34,095 nt of DNA. Source: CAZTAR01 sp043813895 (GTDB lineage Bacteria > Planctomycetota > Phycisphaerae > UBA1845 > UTPLA1). Positions within the stretch are counted from its first letter, which is position 1. Each line of letters opens with the position of its first letter. The notes beneath the pieces were generated by a model that worked only from the letters and a program-made list of their open reading frames with translations, was not told the origin of the DNA and did no database searches. Shown piece by piece: positions 16,878 to 24,278 of the stretch. Where the stretch lies: the NCBI GenBank assembly GCA_043813895.1, contig JBDRKQ010000234.1, positions 1 to 34,095 on the forward strand. Reading direction: 5' to 3'. The position numbers and the translations under genes are program-made.

Positions 16878-18284
16878 ATGGCGATCCGACGACACATTCC
16901 CCTCAACCCCTGTGATTACCTCTACTACGCCCATCACGAGATGTTGAGAGAAAGGACCGGCGGCGGAAACATCGCCTACATGATGATCGACGTCGCCGGC
17001 GATATCGAGCCCGCCAGAATCCGTCGGGCGCTCGCCAGGGCTCTTGCCGCACACCCGGTTCTGCTAGCGAAGCTCAGAATCTCGCGGCTTACCGGATGGC
17101 CGTACTGGAAGCTGCCACGTGACGTACGGCTGACTGCCGCGCGGGCATCCGACCAGGGACACGTTTACGAGGACTTGCGCGGCGCCGCCAACTGGCGCGA
17201 ACGTCTCGATGGACTCTGCGCGGAGCGATACACGCCGCAGTGGGATCTCGACGCCGGCCTGCTGGTCCGGCTCGAACAATATGCGCTGCCCGGAGACCGG
17301 ACCAGGTTTTGCGTTCGATGGCCGCATTTGCTCATGGACGCGGAAGGCGCCCAGTGGTTTCTCACCGAAATCGGCCGCAACGACGATCCCGATGCAGGCG
17401 ACGCGCTTTGCCGGCCCCTCGCGCCGCCCGATCCGCTTGCACCGGACGATGGCATCATCGATCCGCTGGTCGGCCGGAGCCTCCGTAAGCGTATTCGCTT
17501 GCTCCGCCGAGGCTTCTCCCTTCAGGATGATCTGAAGGGCCTGTCAATCCGTCCGATGGCCCGCGACGAGCGTGCCGCGTTGGGGAGCTTCGGGGTGTTG
17601 CACCGTCACTGGGATGCTGATCAGGTTAGGGCGATGCGGGCATGTGCCAAGCAGGTGACACCGCCGGGGCCTGTGCTCTATGCCCGATACCTCGCCGCAT
17701 GCGTCATCCGCGCGCAGCACCGGCTCTACATGGAACACAACCTCGACACGGACGCCTACCTCATCACGCTTCCCATGCGCGTGACCCTGCAAGACGCCCT
17801 CGGCAGCCCGCTCGCGAGACGCCCGATGCCGGGAAACTACCTTGTCTCGCCGACGCTCTGCGGGCTGCGTGAACATGCCGACGACAAGCAGGTACTCGGC
17901 GAAGACATCCTCCGGCAATTGAATGCCTATCACGAACAGCAGGGTGATCTCGCCCAGTGGGCAATGGCGTGGGGCGCTTCCTTTATGAGGGCGGGCATTT
18001 ATGGATTCGTGGCGTTCAAGCTCAGCACGGGCTTCGATCGGCTCACCTCCGGGTTTTCGTGCTACGGAGAAATCGCCCCGCCTTTTAGGTCGATCGGAGG
18101 CGCCGATGTCGTCAACTGTTGGGGCGGCGGACCGCTGGCAACGCCCCCGGGCTGGAACCCCGTCTTCAACAAGTTTCGCGACCGGATGAACTTCTCTCTG
18201 ACTTGGAACCGCCCGGCGATCTCGGACGGCCTCGCAGGGCAATACGCAGCGCTGATCGAGGAGGAGGTATTCGAGGCGACGTGA
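16878..18284 (+). CDS. Condensation-domain/acyltransferase-like protein
   Basis: 468 residues. The layout suits the CoA-dependent acyltransferase superfamily (NRPS condensation domains, wax-ester synthases, PapA): an opening MAIRRHIPLNPCDYLYYAHH, a first sandwich with NIAYMMIDVAGDIEPARIRR, and WPHLLMDAEG (H150, D154, G157), where the family has HHxxxDG. The first His is Pro, but the second, catalytic His is kept. A second half (about 270-468) would complete the pseudo-dimer. ATG 16878 is taken because similarity to the fold begins there; the frame reaches 16713 without sense. The divergent glycosyltransferase neighbour suggests a role in acylating a lipid or glycolipid, which is an inference. 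Confidence 0.7.
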   Translation: MAIRRHIPLNPCDYLYYAHHEMLRERTGGGNIAYMMIDVAGDIEPARIRRALARALAAHPVLLAKLRISRLTGWPYWKLPRDVRLTAARASDQGHVYEDLRGAANWRERLDGLCAERYTPQWDLDAGLLVRLEQYALPGDRTRFCVRWPHLLMDAEGAQWFLTEIGRNDDPDAGDALCRPLAPPDPLAPDDGIIDPLVGRSLRKRIRLLRRGFSLQDDLKGLSIRPMARDERAALGSFGVLHRHWDADQVRAMRACAKQVTPPGPVLYARYLAACVIRAQHRLYMEHNLDTDAYLITLPMRVTLQDALGSPLARRPMPGNYLVSPTLCGLREHADDKQVLGEDILRQLNAYHEQQGDLAQWAMAWGASFMRAGIYGFVAFKLSTGFDRLTSGFSCYGEIAPPFRSIGGADVVNCWGGGPLATPPGWNPVFNKFRDRMNFSLTWNRPAISDGLAGQYAALIEEEVFEAT

Positions 18285-18290
18285 CGCGGA

Positions 18291-18333
18291 AAAGTCAAAA
18301 CGCCGAAACGCCAAAAAGCCGAAATGTCGAATC
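18291..18333 (+). repeat. Degenerate 9-nt tandem repeat between convergent genes
   Basis: A run of A-rich units of about nine bases, close to AAANGCCGA, repeated four to five times (AAAACGCCG, AAACGCC, AAAGCCGAA, AAATGTCGA) in an otherwise GC-rich gap of 104 bases. It lies just past the stop of the acyltransferase-like gene. Not obviously a terminator; may be a slippage-made or dispersed intergenic element. Confidence 0.4.
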
Positions 18334-18388
18334 GTCGGGCGACTTCACTCAGGTCGGTGGAAGCCCCGTCTACCCGGGTTGCACTGCG

Positions 18389-20869
18389 TCACTCGCACTG
18401 CCCACTACCGTGGCCGTCGGCGTCTTCGGCGACGTACACGGCGATGTAACGGTCCACGCCGTTCACACTCCCGTCGCGGTTTACGTCCGCCGCGTAAACC
18501 GAATCCGCATCAGGCGCGGGGGCCTCCGCCACGCTCAGGACAAACGCGTGGTCCGATTCGTCGGTGCACCCGCTGCCTGTCGCGTCCGCCAACACGCGGA
18601 CCACCACCGCGAGCGTTGCCTCGCCCTGGTTGCCGTGGTCGTCGCCCGTCACCGTGCAACGCACGACGTAGGCCTGCCCGCTCTGCGAGTACGCGGGCCG
18701 CTCCGGCGCGGCGTAGGTGACATCAGATGTGTCACCGCCGGTGACGAGCACGAACTCCGCCGCGGGCCGGTCGGACGGCGGCTCGATCGACCAGGCGAAG
18801 CTGTACGAACCGTTGTCCTGCGGGTCATCCGACACCGACGCCGTGAACATCAACCGCGAACTCGTGCTCCCCAAGAGGTTCTCGTACATCCACGGGTGAT
18901 CCGCGGTGAGATTCACCGTCATGTCCATAGGAGGGCTGGCCGTGGCCTGTTCCACAAACGCCGGAGCAGGATCGTCGAGCGGGTACCAGTTCGTCTCGTT
19001 GCCGAACAGGTTCCGCGCCTTCACGCGAAAACGATACGTCGTTCCAGGTGACAGCCCTGTGGCACTGACGGACTGCGATGTGTATTGCACCCACGTGTTC
19101 GCGTCCGCCCCGCCGACCGGCACGCCGTCCAGCGTCGTCACTTCGAAGTACAAGCCGGAGGCATAGAATGTCAGATTCGTGAACAGGCCGCCCGCGTCCT
19201 CGTCATGCGCGGTGAAGACCTCGATGCTCGTCTGAGTAATGGCGCCGAAAGTCAACTCCGAAGGGGTCTCGATCGCGGTTCCAATGGTCTTCTGGAGACC
19301 GTAGCCCGTTGCATTCTGTTGGGGCGAGCTGTCTCTGGCCGCCACGTAGTATTGATAGTATTGGTTCTTCCCGAGTCCGCTGTCGATGTACACCGGGTCG
19401 GCATCCCAGGAACGATCGTGGGCGCCCACGAAGCCGTCGAATGCGTACTCGACGGGCGGACTCACGTCTTCCGCGTATCCGGCCATCCGAATCTCCGTGG
19501 AACTGATCGGATGCGGTTCCTCCGCCCATGCCAGATTCGCCGGCGGCGCAACGTCCTGACACTCGTCCGGCACGCCATTGCCGTCGGTGTCCTGGCTCGT
19601 GCCATCGTCAATGTCACAACTATCCGCCTCACCGTTGAAGTTGCAGTCCGGTTCGCACTCGTCCGGAACCCCGTTGGCCGTGCAATCCTCGCTCAGACCG
19701 TCCGCAAGGTCGCACTCGTCCGGCCGCCCGTTCTCGTTGCAGTCTTCGCTCGTGCCGTAGAACACGTCGTCTTCGTCCGGCCGCCCGTTCCCGTTGCAGT
19801 CGCCAAGGAAAAACTCGATCAGGCCCTGGATGTCCAGACCGTCCACACGACCGTCGCCGTTCAGGTCGCCTCGGGCGATATCGCAGTACGGAAAGGACCC
19901 GGGATAGGCCTCGGGGGTCACCAGTGCCTGCACGAACGGGCCGATGTCCGCAGCGTCGATGCGGTTATCACAGTTCACGTCACCGGTCAGCATCGTTGCG
20001 TCGTCCACGTAGTCGATCACAGTCCGCACCGTGATCTCGGCGGCGGCGGTCGCGTCTTCGAGACTGACCATGCCGCCCACGTGTACGTGCCCGCTGGCGA
20101 CGTTCCATGCGGAATCCAGCGGTATCGCATGGAGGCCGTGGTACCACGTGCCGTGGTAGGCGATGAACTCCGACAAGAACCCCCCTCCCGCGCCCGTCTG
20201 ATCGATGTAAGGAGCCACGTTCAAGCCCGCGGCGCCTACCGCACTCACGATCGCATCCATCGGCAGGCTGGAGTAGCGAATGTAGCCCTCCGGTACGCTG
20301 TCATCGGGCGGCGCCGGTGTCGGCTGGAACGGGGCCTGGTAGTCGTTGACCCATACCCGCAGATTCCGCTGCACCCGCTCCACTTCCCACGTCGTGTTGT
20401 TGCTGCCCCGCGAGAATGTGACGATCGCCACCGGCTCGAGCAGCTCGACCAGCGGCCACCAATCCGCCGACGTATCCTGATAATCGACTTCCAGATCTCC
20501 TTCCCCCTTCCCCACACCGTTCGGAAACTCCGGAAAGAATGCGTACACGTTGTAACCCCGGCCTTCCCAATCCTCGCCGACCCATCCGCCTGGATTCTGC
20601 TCCAGATTCGGGCTGAACTGACGGAGCATCTCGTTCGTGGGCGGCCAGTAGCCCGTCAGCATGATGTTGGGGAAGCCGTCGCGCAGACCATCGAGCCGGG
20701 CGGCGGGCGGTCGCGTATCCTGGAGATGGAGCCGCTTCGCATACTCCGGCAACGCGCTACCGGCAGGCTCACGGCGTTCCTGGGCGAGCACACTCCTCGG
20801 CCCCCATCCGCAAAGCGCCACGACAGCACACACAGGTATCCACTTGGCGAGCGGTTGGCGGGATCGCAT
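18389..20869 (-). CDS. Secreted pyroglutamyl-peptidase-like protein with dockerin and Ca repeats
   Basis: 826 residues, exported (signal 1-29). Residues about 66-290 follow the pyroglutamyl peptidase I (C15) pattern: NIMLTGYWPPTNE at the start, WEVERVQRN with E164 for the catalytic Glu, LPMDAIVSAVGAAGLNV, then GGFLSEFIAY, where the catalytic Cys would lie but Ser233 is found, and SGHVHV with H263 for the catalytic His. Next come a dockerin-like pair (296-356: GDVNCDNRIDAADI and GDLNGDGRVDGLDI), DCNxNGxPDEC calcium repeats (358-437), two fibronectin-III-like domains (about 440-640), an Ig-like region and a final dockerin-like DVNRDGSVNGVDRY. GAGGGGAGGG precedes ATG 20869. Cell-surface or extracellular; peptidase activity is doubtful because of the Ser. 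Downstream of the sigma/anti-sigma pair but separated from it by a terminator. Confidence 0.8.
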   Translation of the reverse strand: MRSRQPLAKWIPVCAVVALCGWGPRSVLAQERREPAGSALPEYAKRLHLQDTRPPAARLDGLRDGFPNIMLTGYWPPTNEMLRQFSPNLEQNPGGWVGEDWEGRGYNVYAFFPEFPNGVGKGEGDLEVDYQDTSADWWPLVELLEPVAIVTFSRGSNNTTWEVERVQRNLRVWVNDYQAPFQPTPAPPDDSVPEGYIRYSSLPMDAIVSAVGAAGLNVAPYIDQTGAGGGFLSEFIAYHGTWYHGLHAIPLDSAWNVASGHVHVGGMVSLEDATAAAEITVRTVIDYVDDATMLTGDVNCDNRIDAADIGPFVQALVTPEAYPGSFPYCDIARGDLNGDGRVDGLDIQGLIEFFLGDCNGNGRPDEDDVFYGTSEDCNENGRPDECDLADGLSEDCTANGVPDECEPDCNFNGEADSCDIDDGTSQDTDGNGVPDECQDVAPPANLAWAEEPHPISSTEIRMAGYAEDVSPPVEYAFDGFVGAHDRSWDADPVYIDSGLGKNQYYQYYVAARDSSPQQNATGYGLQKTIGTAIETPSELTFGAITQTSIEVFTAHDEDAGGLFTNLTFYASGLYFEVTTLDGVPVGGADANTWVQYTSQSVSATGLSPGTTYRFRVKARNLFGNETNWYPLDDPAPAFVEQATASPPMDMTVNLTADHPWMYENLLGSTSSRLMFTASVSDDPQDNGSYSFAWSIEPPSDRPAAEFVLVTGGDTSDVTYAAPERPAYSQSGQAYVVRCTVTGDDHGNQGEATLAVVVRVLADATGSGCTDESDHAFVLSVAEAPAPDADSVYAADVNRDGSVNGVDRYIAVYVAEDADGHGSGQCE

Positions 20870-21012
20870 CGTCAGACCCTCCCCTCACGCCGAACGACCT
20901 CCCGAGACGAAGTTCCAACGAGAATCGGCGTCACGACTATTGTACACAATCTGATGCGTGAAGCGTGAGGATCTGTCGCGGTGGGAAAACCGTGGAGAGG
21001 GTCTAAAAGCGT

Positions 21013-21067
21013 AAAAAAATGCAAGGCCGAGTTGGCGTTCCGGTAAACGTCACCACGGCCTTACACT
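21013..21067 (-). terminator. Rho-independent terminator of the sigma/anti-sigma operon
   Basis: On the minus strand, AAGGCCG (21062-21056) pairs with CGGCCTT (21029-21023). The stem is extended outward by T:G, G:C, T:A pairs, and the bases between can form an inner stem. A run of seven T follows (complement of 21013-21019). It lies 20 bases after the stop of the dockerin-tailed membrane protein gene. This is the clearest intrinsic terminator in the window. Confidence 0.75.
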
Positions 21068-21086
21068 GCAAGAGTGTGGGCGGTGT

Positions 21087-21560
21087 TTAACCGCCATTAC
21101 TGAGCAGACACCGCCGGAGAAACTCGGACTCGATTTCCAGATCTCCAGCAGCGTCTTCTTGAACGCGGCTCAGGAATGCCTGAATATCCCTACCATCGAC
21201 CCGCCCATCGCCGTTGTAATCACAATCGACCGTCTCAGCCGTCGTTGGCGACTGATCGGGCGCTTCGGCGAGCACTTCCGGATGCACGGGCAGAACGCTG
21301 GTGTGGATGGTCTCAGCAAGCTCCTCAACCGCCGGCGTTTCAAACAGGCTCGGCCCCACGAACAGCACCGCCACCGCTGCGGCAGCGGCCAGAGGGACAG
21401 CCACTCGCACCCATGCAAGCCGCCGGTGGGCGACGGAAATCACCTTCGCCTGATCGGCCTGCCAGGGATACTGCGCGGCATCCGACGAAAACGCCCCGTC
21501 ACGCCGGGCCTTGCCAAGCGTTTCAAGCAGCGTTTCCATTGGGTCCGTTTGCGGGGTCAT
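21087..21560 (-). CDS. Membrane protein in anti-sigma position with dockerin-like tail
   Basis: 157 residues, no family recognised with certainty. A cytoplasmic N-terminus of about 50 residues, one membrane helix (53-73) and an exported tail. The tail carries a dockerin/EF-hand-type calcium loop DYNGDGRVDGRDIQAFL (114-130). The gene starts 17 bases after the ECF sigma gene, the usual place of a cognate anti-sigma factor, and the topology (soluble N-terminus, single helix, exported sensor) fits that role. No zinc-binding HxxxCxxC anti-sigma motif is present. A dockerin-like module on such a protein is unusual. A terminator follows directly, so the operon has two genes. Confidence 0.75.
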   Translation of the reverse strand: MTPQTDPMETLLETLGKARRDGAFSSDAAQYPWQADQAKVISVAHRRLAWVRVAVPLAAAAAVAVLFVGPSLFETPAVEELAETIHTSVLPVHPEVLAEAPDQSPTTAETVDCDYNGDGRVDGRDIQAFLSRVQEDAAGDLEIESEFLRRCLLSNGG

Positions 21561-21577
21561 ACCTGCTCCTCACAGTG

Positions 21578-22183
21578 TTATTGATCTGAGCGACCCTCTT
21601 GCGCGGGAAAAAACCTTGAAGAATCGATCCCTTTTTGTTTCAAGCACTTGCGGAGCTTCCGGATAGCCGTTGGCAAACGGTTGTCGCGTATTGTGGACTC
21701 CGGAATGCCCAATTCTTGCGCCATGGCCCGTAACGGCATCTCCTGGAAGAAACGGAGTTCGATCAGCCGTCCTTCGTCTGCCGGAAGGCGAGAGACGCAG
21801 TCGCTCAGGTTCTCAAGCACCTCCGCTTCCCCGGCAACAGCTTCCGGACTCATCTCCTCTGACTCGGCCTGGTCGTGGACGGCATCCCCCGAACCCGCCC
21901 GGGCCGTCGCGCCGGCGGACTTCCGGCACTGCTCCCGATAAACGTTTTGGAGGATCCCCGCCAGCCAAGCGGCGAATGATGTCGAAGATCGGTATTTCGC
22001 CCGCTGCTTGAAGGCACGGCACCACGCTTCGTTCACCAAGTCGTCGATCCAGTCCGGCCGGTGCGAGAGACGCCATGCCATCAGCCGTACGCGCTGGTGA
22101 TATCGGTCGTACAACCGCTCGAAAGCGGAAGTGTCACCGCGGCTGACGGCCTGCAAGATTTCCGCGTCGGTGCGATCTGCCAT
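21578..22183 (-). CDS. ECF RNA polymerase sigma factor
   Basis: 201 residues. Sigma region 2 at about 8-88 (FERLYDRYHQRVRLMAWR, the DDLVNEAWCRAF helix, then the YRSSTSFAAWLAGIL -10-binding part) and region 4 at about 125-185 (SRLPADEGRLIELRFFQ, then helix-turn-helix MAQELGIPESTIRDNRLPTA). The Ala/Glu-rich linker holds no extra domain. ATG 22183 is preferred; the GTG at 22222 in the same frame adds 13 residues before region 2. It is cotranscribed with the membrane protein at 21087-21560, which probably holds it inactive. Its targets may include the dockerin-type secreted proteins around it, an inference from position only. Confidence 0.92.
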   Translation of the reverse strand: MADRTDAEILQAVSRGDTSAFERLYDRYHQRVRLMAWRLSHRPDWIDDLVNEAWCRAFKQRAKYRSSTSFAAWLAGILQNVYREQCRKSAGATARAGSGDAVHDQAESEEMSPEAVAGEAEVLENLSDCVSRLPADEGRLIELRFFQEMPLRAMAQELGIPESTIRDNRLPTAIRKLRKCLKQKGIDSSRFFPAQEGRSDQ

Positions 22184-22281
22184 CTTCCGTCGACTCTCAG
22201 GTATTGCGGACGCGAACCCCACGTAGCATGCGCGCCGCCTGCCACCCGCGCACGACGAGCGTACAACCCCTGTGCCACCCG

Positions 22282-22299
22282 CGCGGTTTCTGCACCGCG
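22282..22299. promoter_or_regulatory. Inverted repeat in the sigma/HDAC divergent region
   Basis: CGCGGT (22282-22287) and ACCGCG (22294-22299) around a 6-base loop: a perfect 6-bp dyad midway between the divergent sigma factor and deacetylase genes. It may be an operator or a hairpin. No clear promoter hexamers were found in this 267-bp gap. Confidence 0.3.
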
Positions 22300-22450
22300 G
22301 CTTCTCGGCGGGCCGGGTGCTGCGTCGGTGATCGTACCAGAAAGCGTACCCAGATGCGCGGCGAGCACGAGTAGGCCTTCATCTCTAGACGCGACGGATG
22401 CAGTATTGTGTAATGCCTGATCGGTCACGCCATGACGACCGGGAGGCGAA

Positions 22451-23389
22451 ATGAGCCCGACCGCCTACTACTGGGACCCGATCAGCCTCGAACACGATAC
22501 CGGCCTGCACGTCGAGTGCATCGCGCGGGCGGAATGCCTGCGTCCTGAGGCGATGCGGGAGATGGTGCCGGACCTCGATGCCCGAGACGTGGTCGAACAC
22601 GATGCGCCGGAGTGGATCCGCCGTCTGCACAACGCATGGTACCATGGTTGGGTCGAAGCGTCCTTCCGGGAGGGACGCACGCTTCTGGACCACGGTGATA
22701 CCGTCATTTCTTCCGGGAGCTACCGAGCGGCGCTGGGCTCCGTCGACGCGCTGCTCACGGCCGCCGACGCCGTCATGGGCGGCGAAGCTCGCACCGCGTT
22801 TTCGGCGATGCGTCCTCCCGGGCACCACGCCTTGCCGGATCGCGCGATGGGTTTCTGTCTGTTCGGCAACATCGCGATCCTGGCGGTCTATTTGCAGACT
22901 CACCACAGGCTGGAACGCGTCGCCATCGTGGATTGGGATGTTCACCACGGAAACGGGACGCAACACTTCTTCTGGCGCGATCCGAATGTCCTGTTCGCCT
23001 CAATGCACCAGCATCCGCTCTGGCCCGGAACCGGCCGGTCGGGAGAACGCGGCGAAGGCCCTGGTGAAAACACGACGCTCAATATACCCGTCGCGCCCAA
23101 CACGCCGGAGCACGACTACCTCATGCTGTTCGAGAGCCAGGTCGTCACCGCCGTCGATGGCTTTCGTCCCGACATCATTCTCATCTCGGCAGGCTTCGAC
23201 TCTCATCATGCCGATCCCATCGCCGACCTGTGCATGACCGAGGCAGGCTACGCCCAGATGACTCGGCAACTCACGGAGGTGGCCTCACGACACTGCGAAG
23301 GTCGGATCATCAGCACACTGGAAGGGGGGTACAACCTTGACGCCCTCCAGCGGTCAGTCGCAGCCCACATCGTTGCCCTGGCTGAGTAG
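22451..23389 (+). CDS. Histone deacetylase family (class II-like) zinc hydrolase
   Basis: 312 residues, the normal length of bacterial members. All catalytic landmarks are present: RPPGHHA with H125/H126 (proton relay), GFCLFGNIAI, VDWDVHHGNGTQ with zinc ligands D163 and H165, SAGFDSHHADP with the third ligand D250, and LEGGYN with the transition-state Tyr Y294. Bacterial homologues deacetylate acetyl-lysine, polyamines or other small amides, so the substrate is open; the protein is cytoplasmic. GGGAGG stands before ATG 22451. Single gene, divergent from the sigma factor; an 889-base gap follows. Confidence 0.93.
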   Translation: MSPTAYYWDPISLEHDTGLHVECIARAECLRPEAMREMVPDLDARDVVEHDAPEWIRRLHNAWYHGWVEASFREGRTLLDHGDTVISSGSYRAALGSVDALLTAADAVMGGEARTAFSAMRPPGHHALPDRAMGFCLFGNIAILAVYLQTHHRLERVAIVDWDVHHGNGTQHFFWRDPNVLFASMHQHPLWPGTGRSGERGEGPGENTTLNIPVAPNTPEHDYLMLFESQVVTAVDGFRPDIILISAGFDSHHADPIADLCMTEAGYAQMTRQLTEVASRHCEGRIISTLEGGYNLDALQRSVAAHIVALAE

Positions 23390-24278
23390 TCGGATGAACC
23401 CGGCCCGGGAGAATTCGCGCACCCATACACAGAGCCCGCCTATCCGAATATGTGACAATCTCAGCGCAGGTTCACGACAGGCCAGCGGCATTCTCGCGAA
23501 AACGAGGGTGTCGCGGGCCTGTCGTGCTCTGCCGTGCCGTGGTCGGAGTGAACTTGACCACCCGGACTGACTACGCTTTCGGTCGGACGGGCTCGGGGTT
23601 TGTGCGAGTCGAGCGCCTGAACCGGACCACCTGGCCTAGCCGCTGCCTTGGCGAAGCGGAGCTGGGTAGGCGAATCCCCACCCCCGAGGGTGGAGGATTT
23701 ACTCTTTGTCGGCATTCCGTTACACTGGGGATGGGTATGCCGCGTCTGGAGGCTCGGAGGGAGTCTCCATGTCGCTGTGCGCCTCTCAAGTTCCTCGATG
23801 AAGGTGCGTGTAGGGCACACATGGCATCAAGGGGAGGAAGTTGCACACTCCTCGGCAATGGGAGAACTGGCGGCATCCGCACTCGCCCGTTCAGGCTGTG
23901 CGCCTGGCGAGTGTACCTTGCGAGCGGATCCAGCGAATACCCGTTGCGGGGGGCGACCGGGACCGACAGGCCTCCGGAAGAACGCGATTCCGCGGGACTC
24001 AGCCTCCCTCGGCGGGAGCGTGCGAGTATCAGGTGTGTTTACTCGATGGTGGGCTCAGGGCTGTTGCGGGGCTCGGGGTGTGCGTTTGGCGGCCCCACGG
24101 CGTGGTGACGGGGGATTTCCGCCTGCCTTCTCGCATGATCGGCGCCGCAGGGGCAGGCCGGCGTCTGCCCATCCCAACCTCACCCCCTCCGCCACAGGGC
24201 CGCAAGTCGCGTATCGTCGCGTTGAGCAGTCAGATTCATGGGTTCCTTACAACTGCAACCATGACAAGGAGAGCATCG
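23390..24278. other. Long gene-free region upstream of the C25 protease gene
   Basis: 889 bases with several overlapping open frames on both strands, none with recognisable protein character. Short strong stems cluster at 23639-23768: GCC-tt-GGC inside CGCT/AGCG near 23641-23658; CCACCC (23678-23683) with GGGTGG (23688-23693); and GGAGGCTC (23748-23755) with GAGTCTCC (23761-23768). This could be a structured 5' leader, a small RNA or a decayed gene. No known riboswitch was recognised. Confidence 0.4.

Noticed and set aside
19579..19795. Periodic units that could be taken for a CRISPR or minisatellite
   Set aside because: They are the coding repeats of the DCNxNGxPDEC calcium motifs inside the secreted protein, in frame and diverged at third positions.
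20939..20944. TACAAT on the minus strand as -10 of the dockerin protein gene
   Set aside because: 5/6 match to TATAAT, but the bases 17 upstream (CACGCT) are not a -35 and no extended -10 is present; too weak to list.
19085..20968. Plus-strand frame of 627 codons opposite the pyroglutamyl-peptidase-like gene
   Set aside because: Repetitive Arg/Val/His translation caused by the calcium-repeat coding region on the other strand; no signal peptide or motif.
23841..24278. N-terminal extension of the protease frame
   Set aside because: The frame is open, but the translation is low in sense, and ATG 24279 has a perfect AAGGAGAG site and begins a clear signal peptide.
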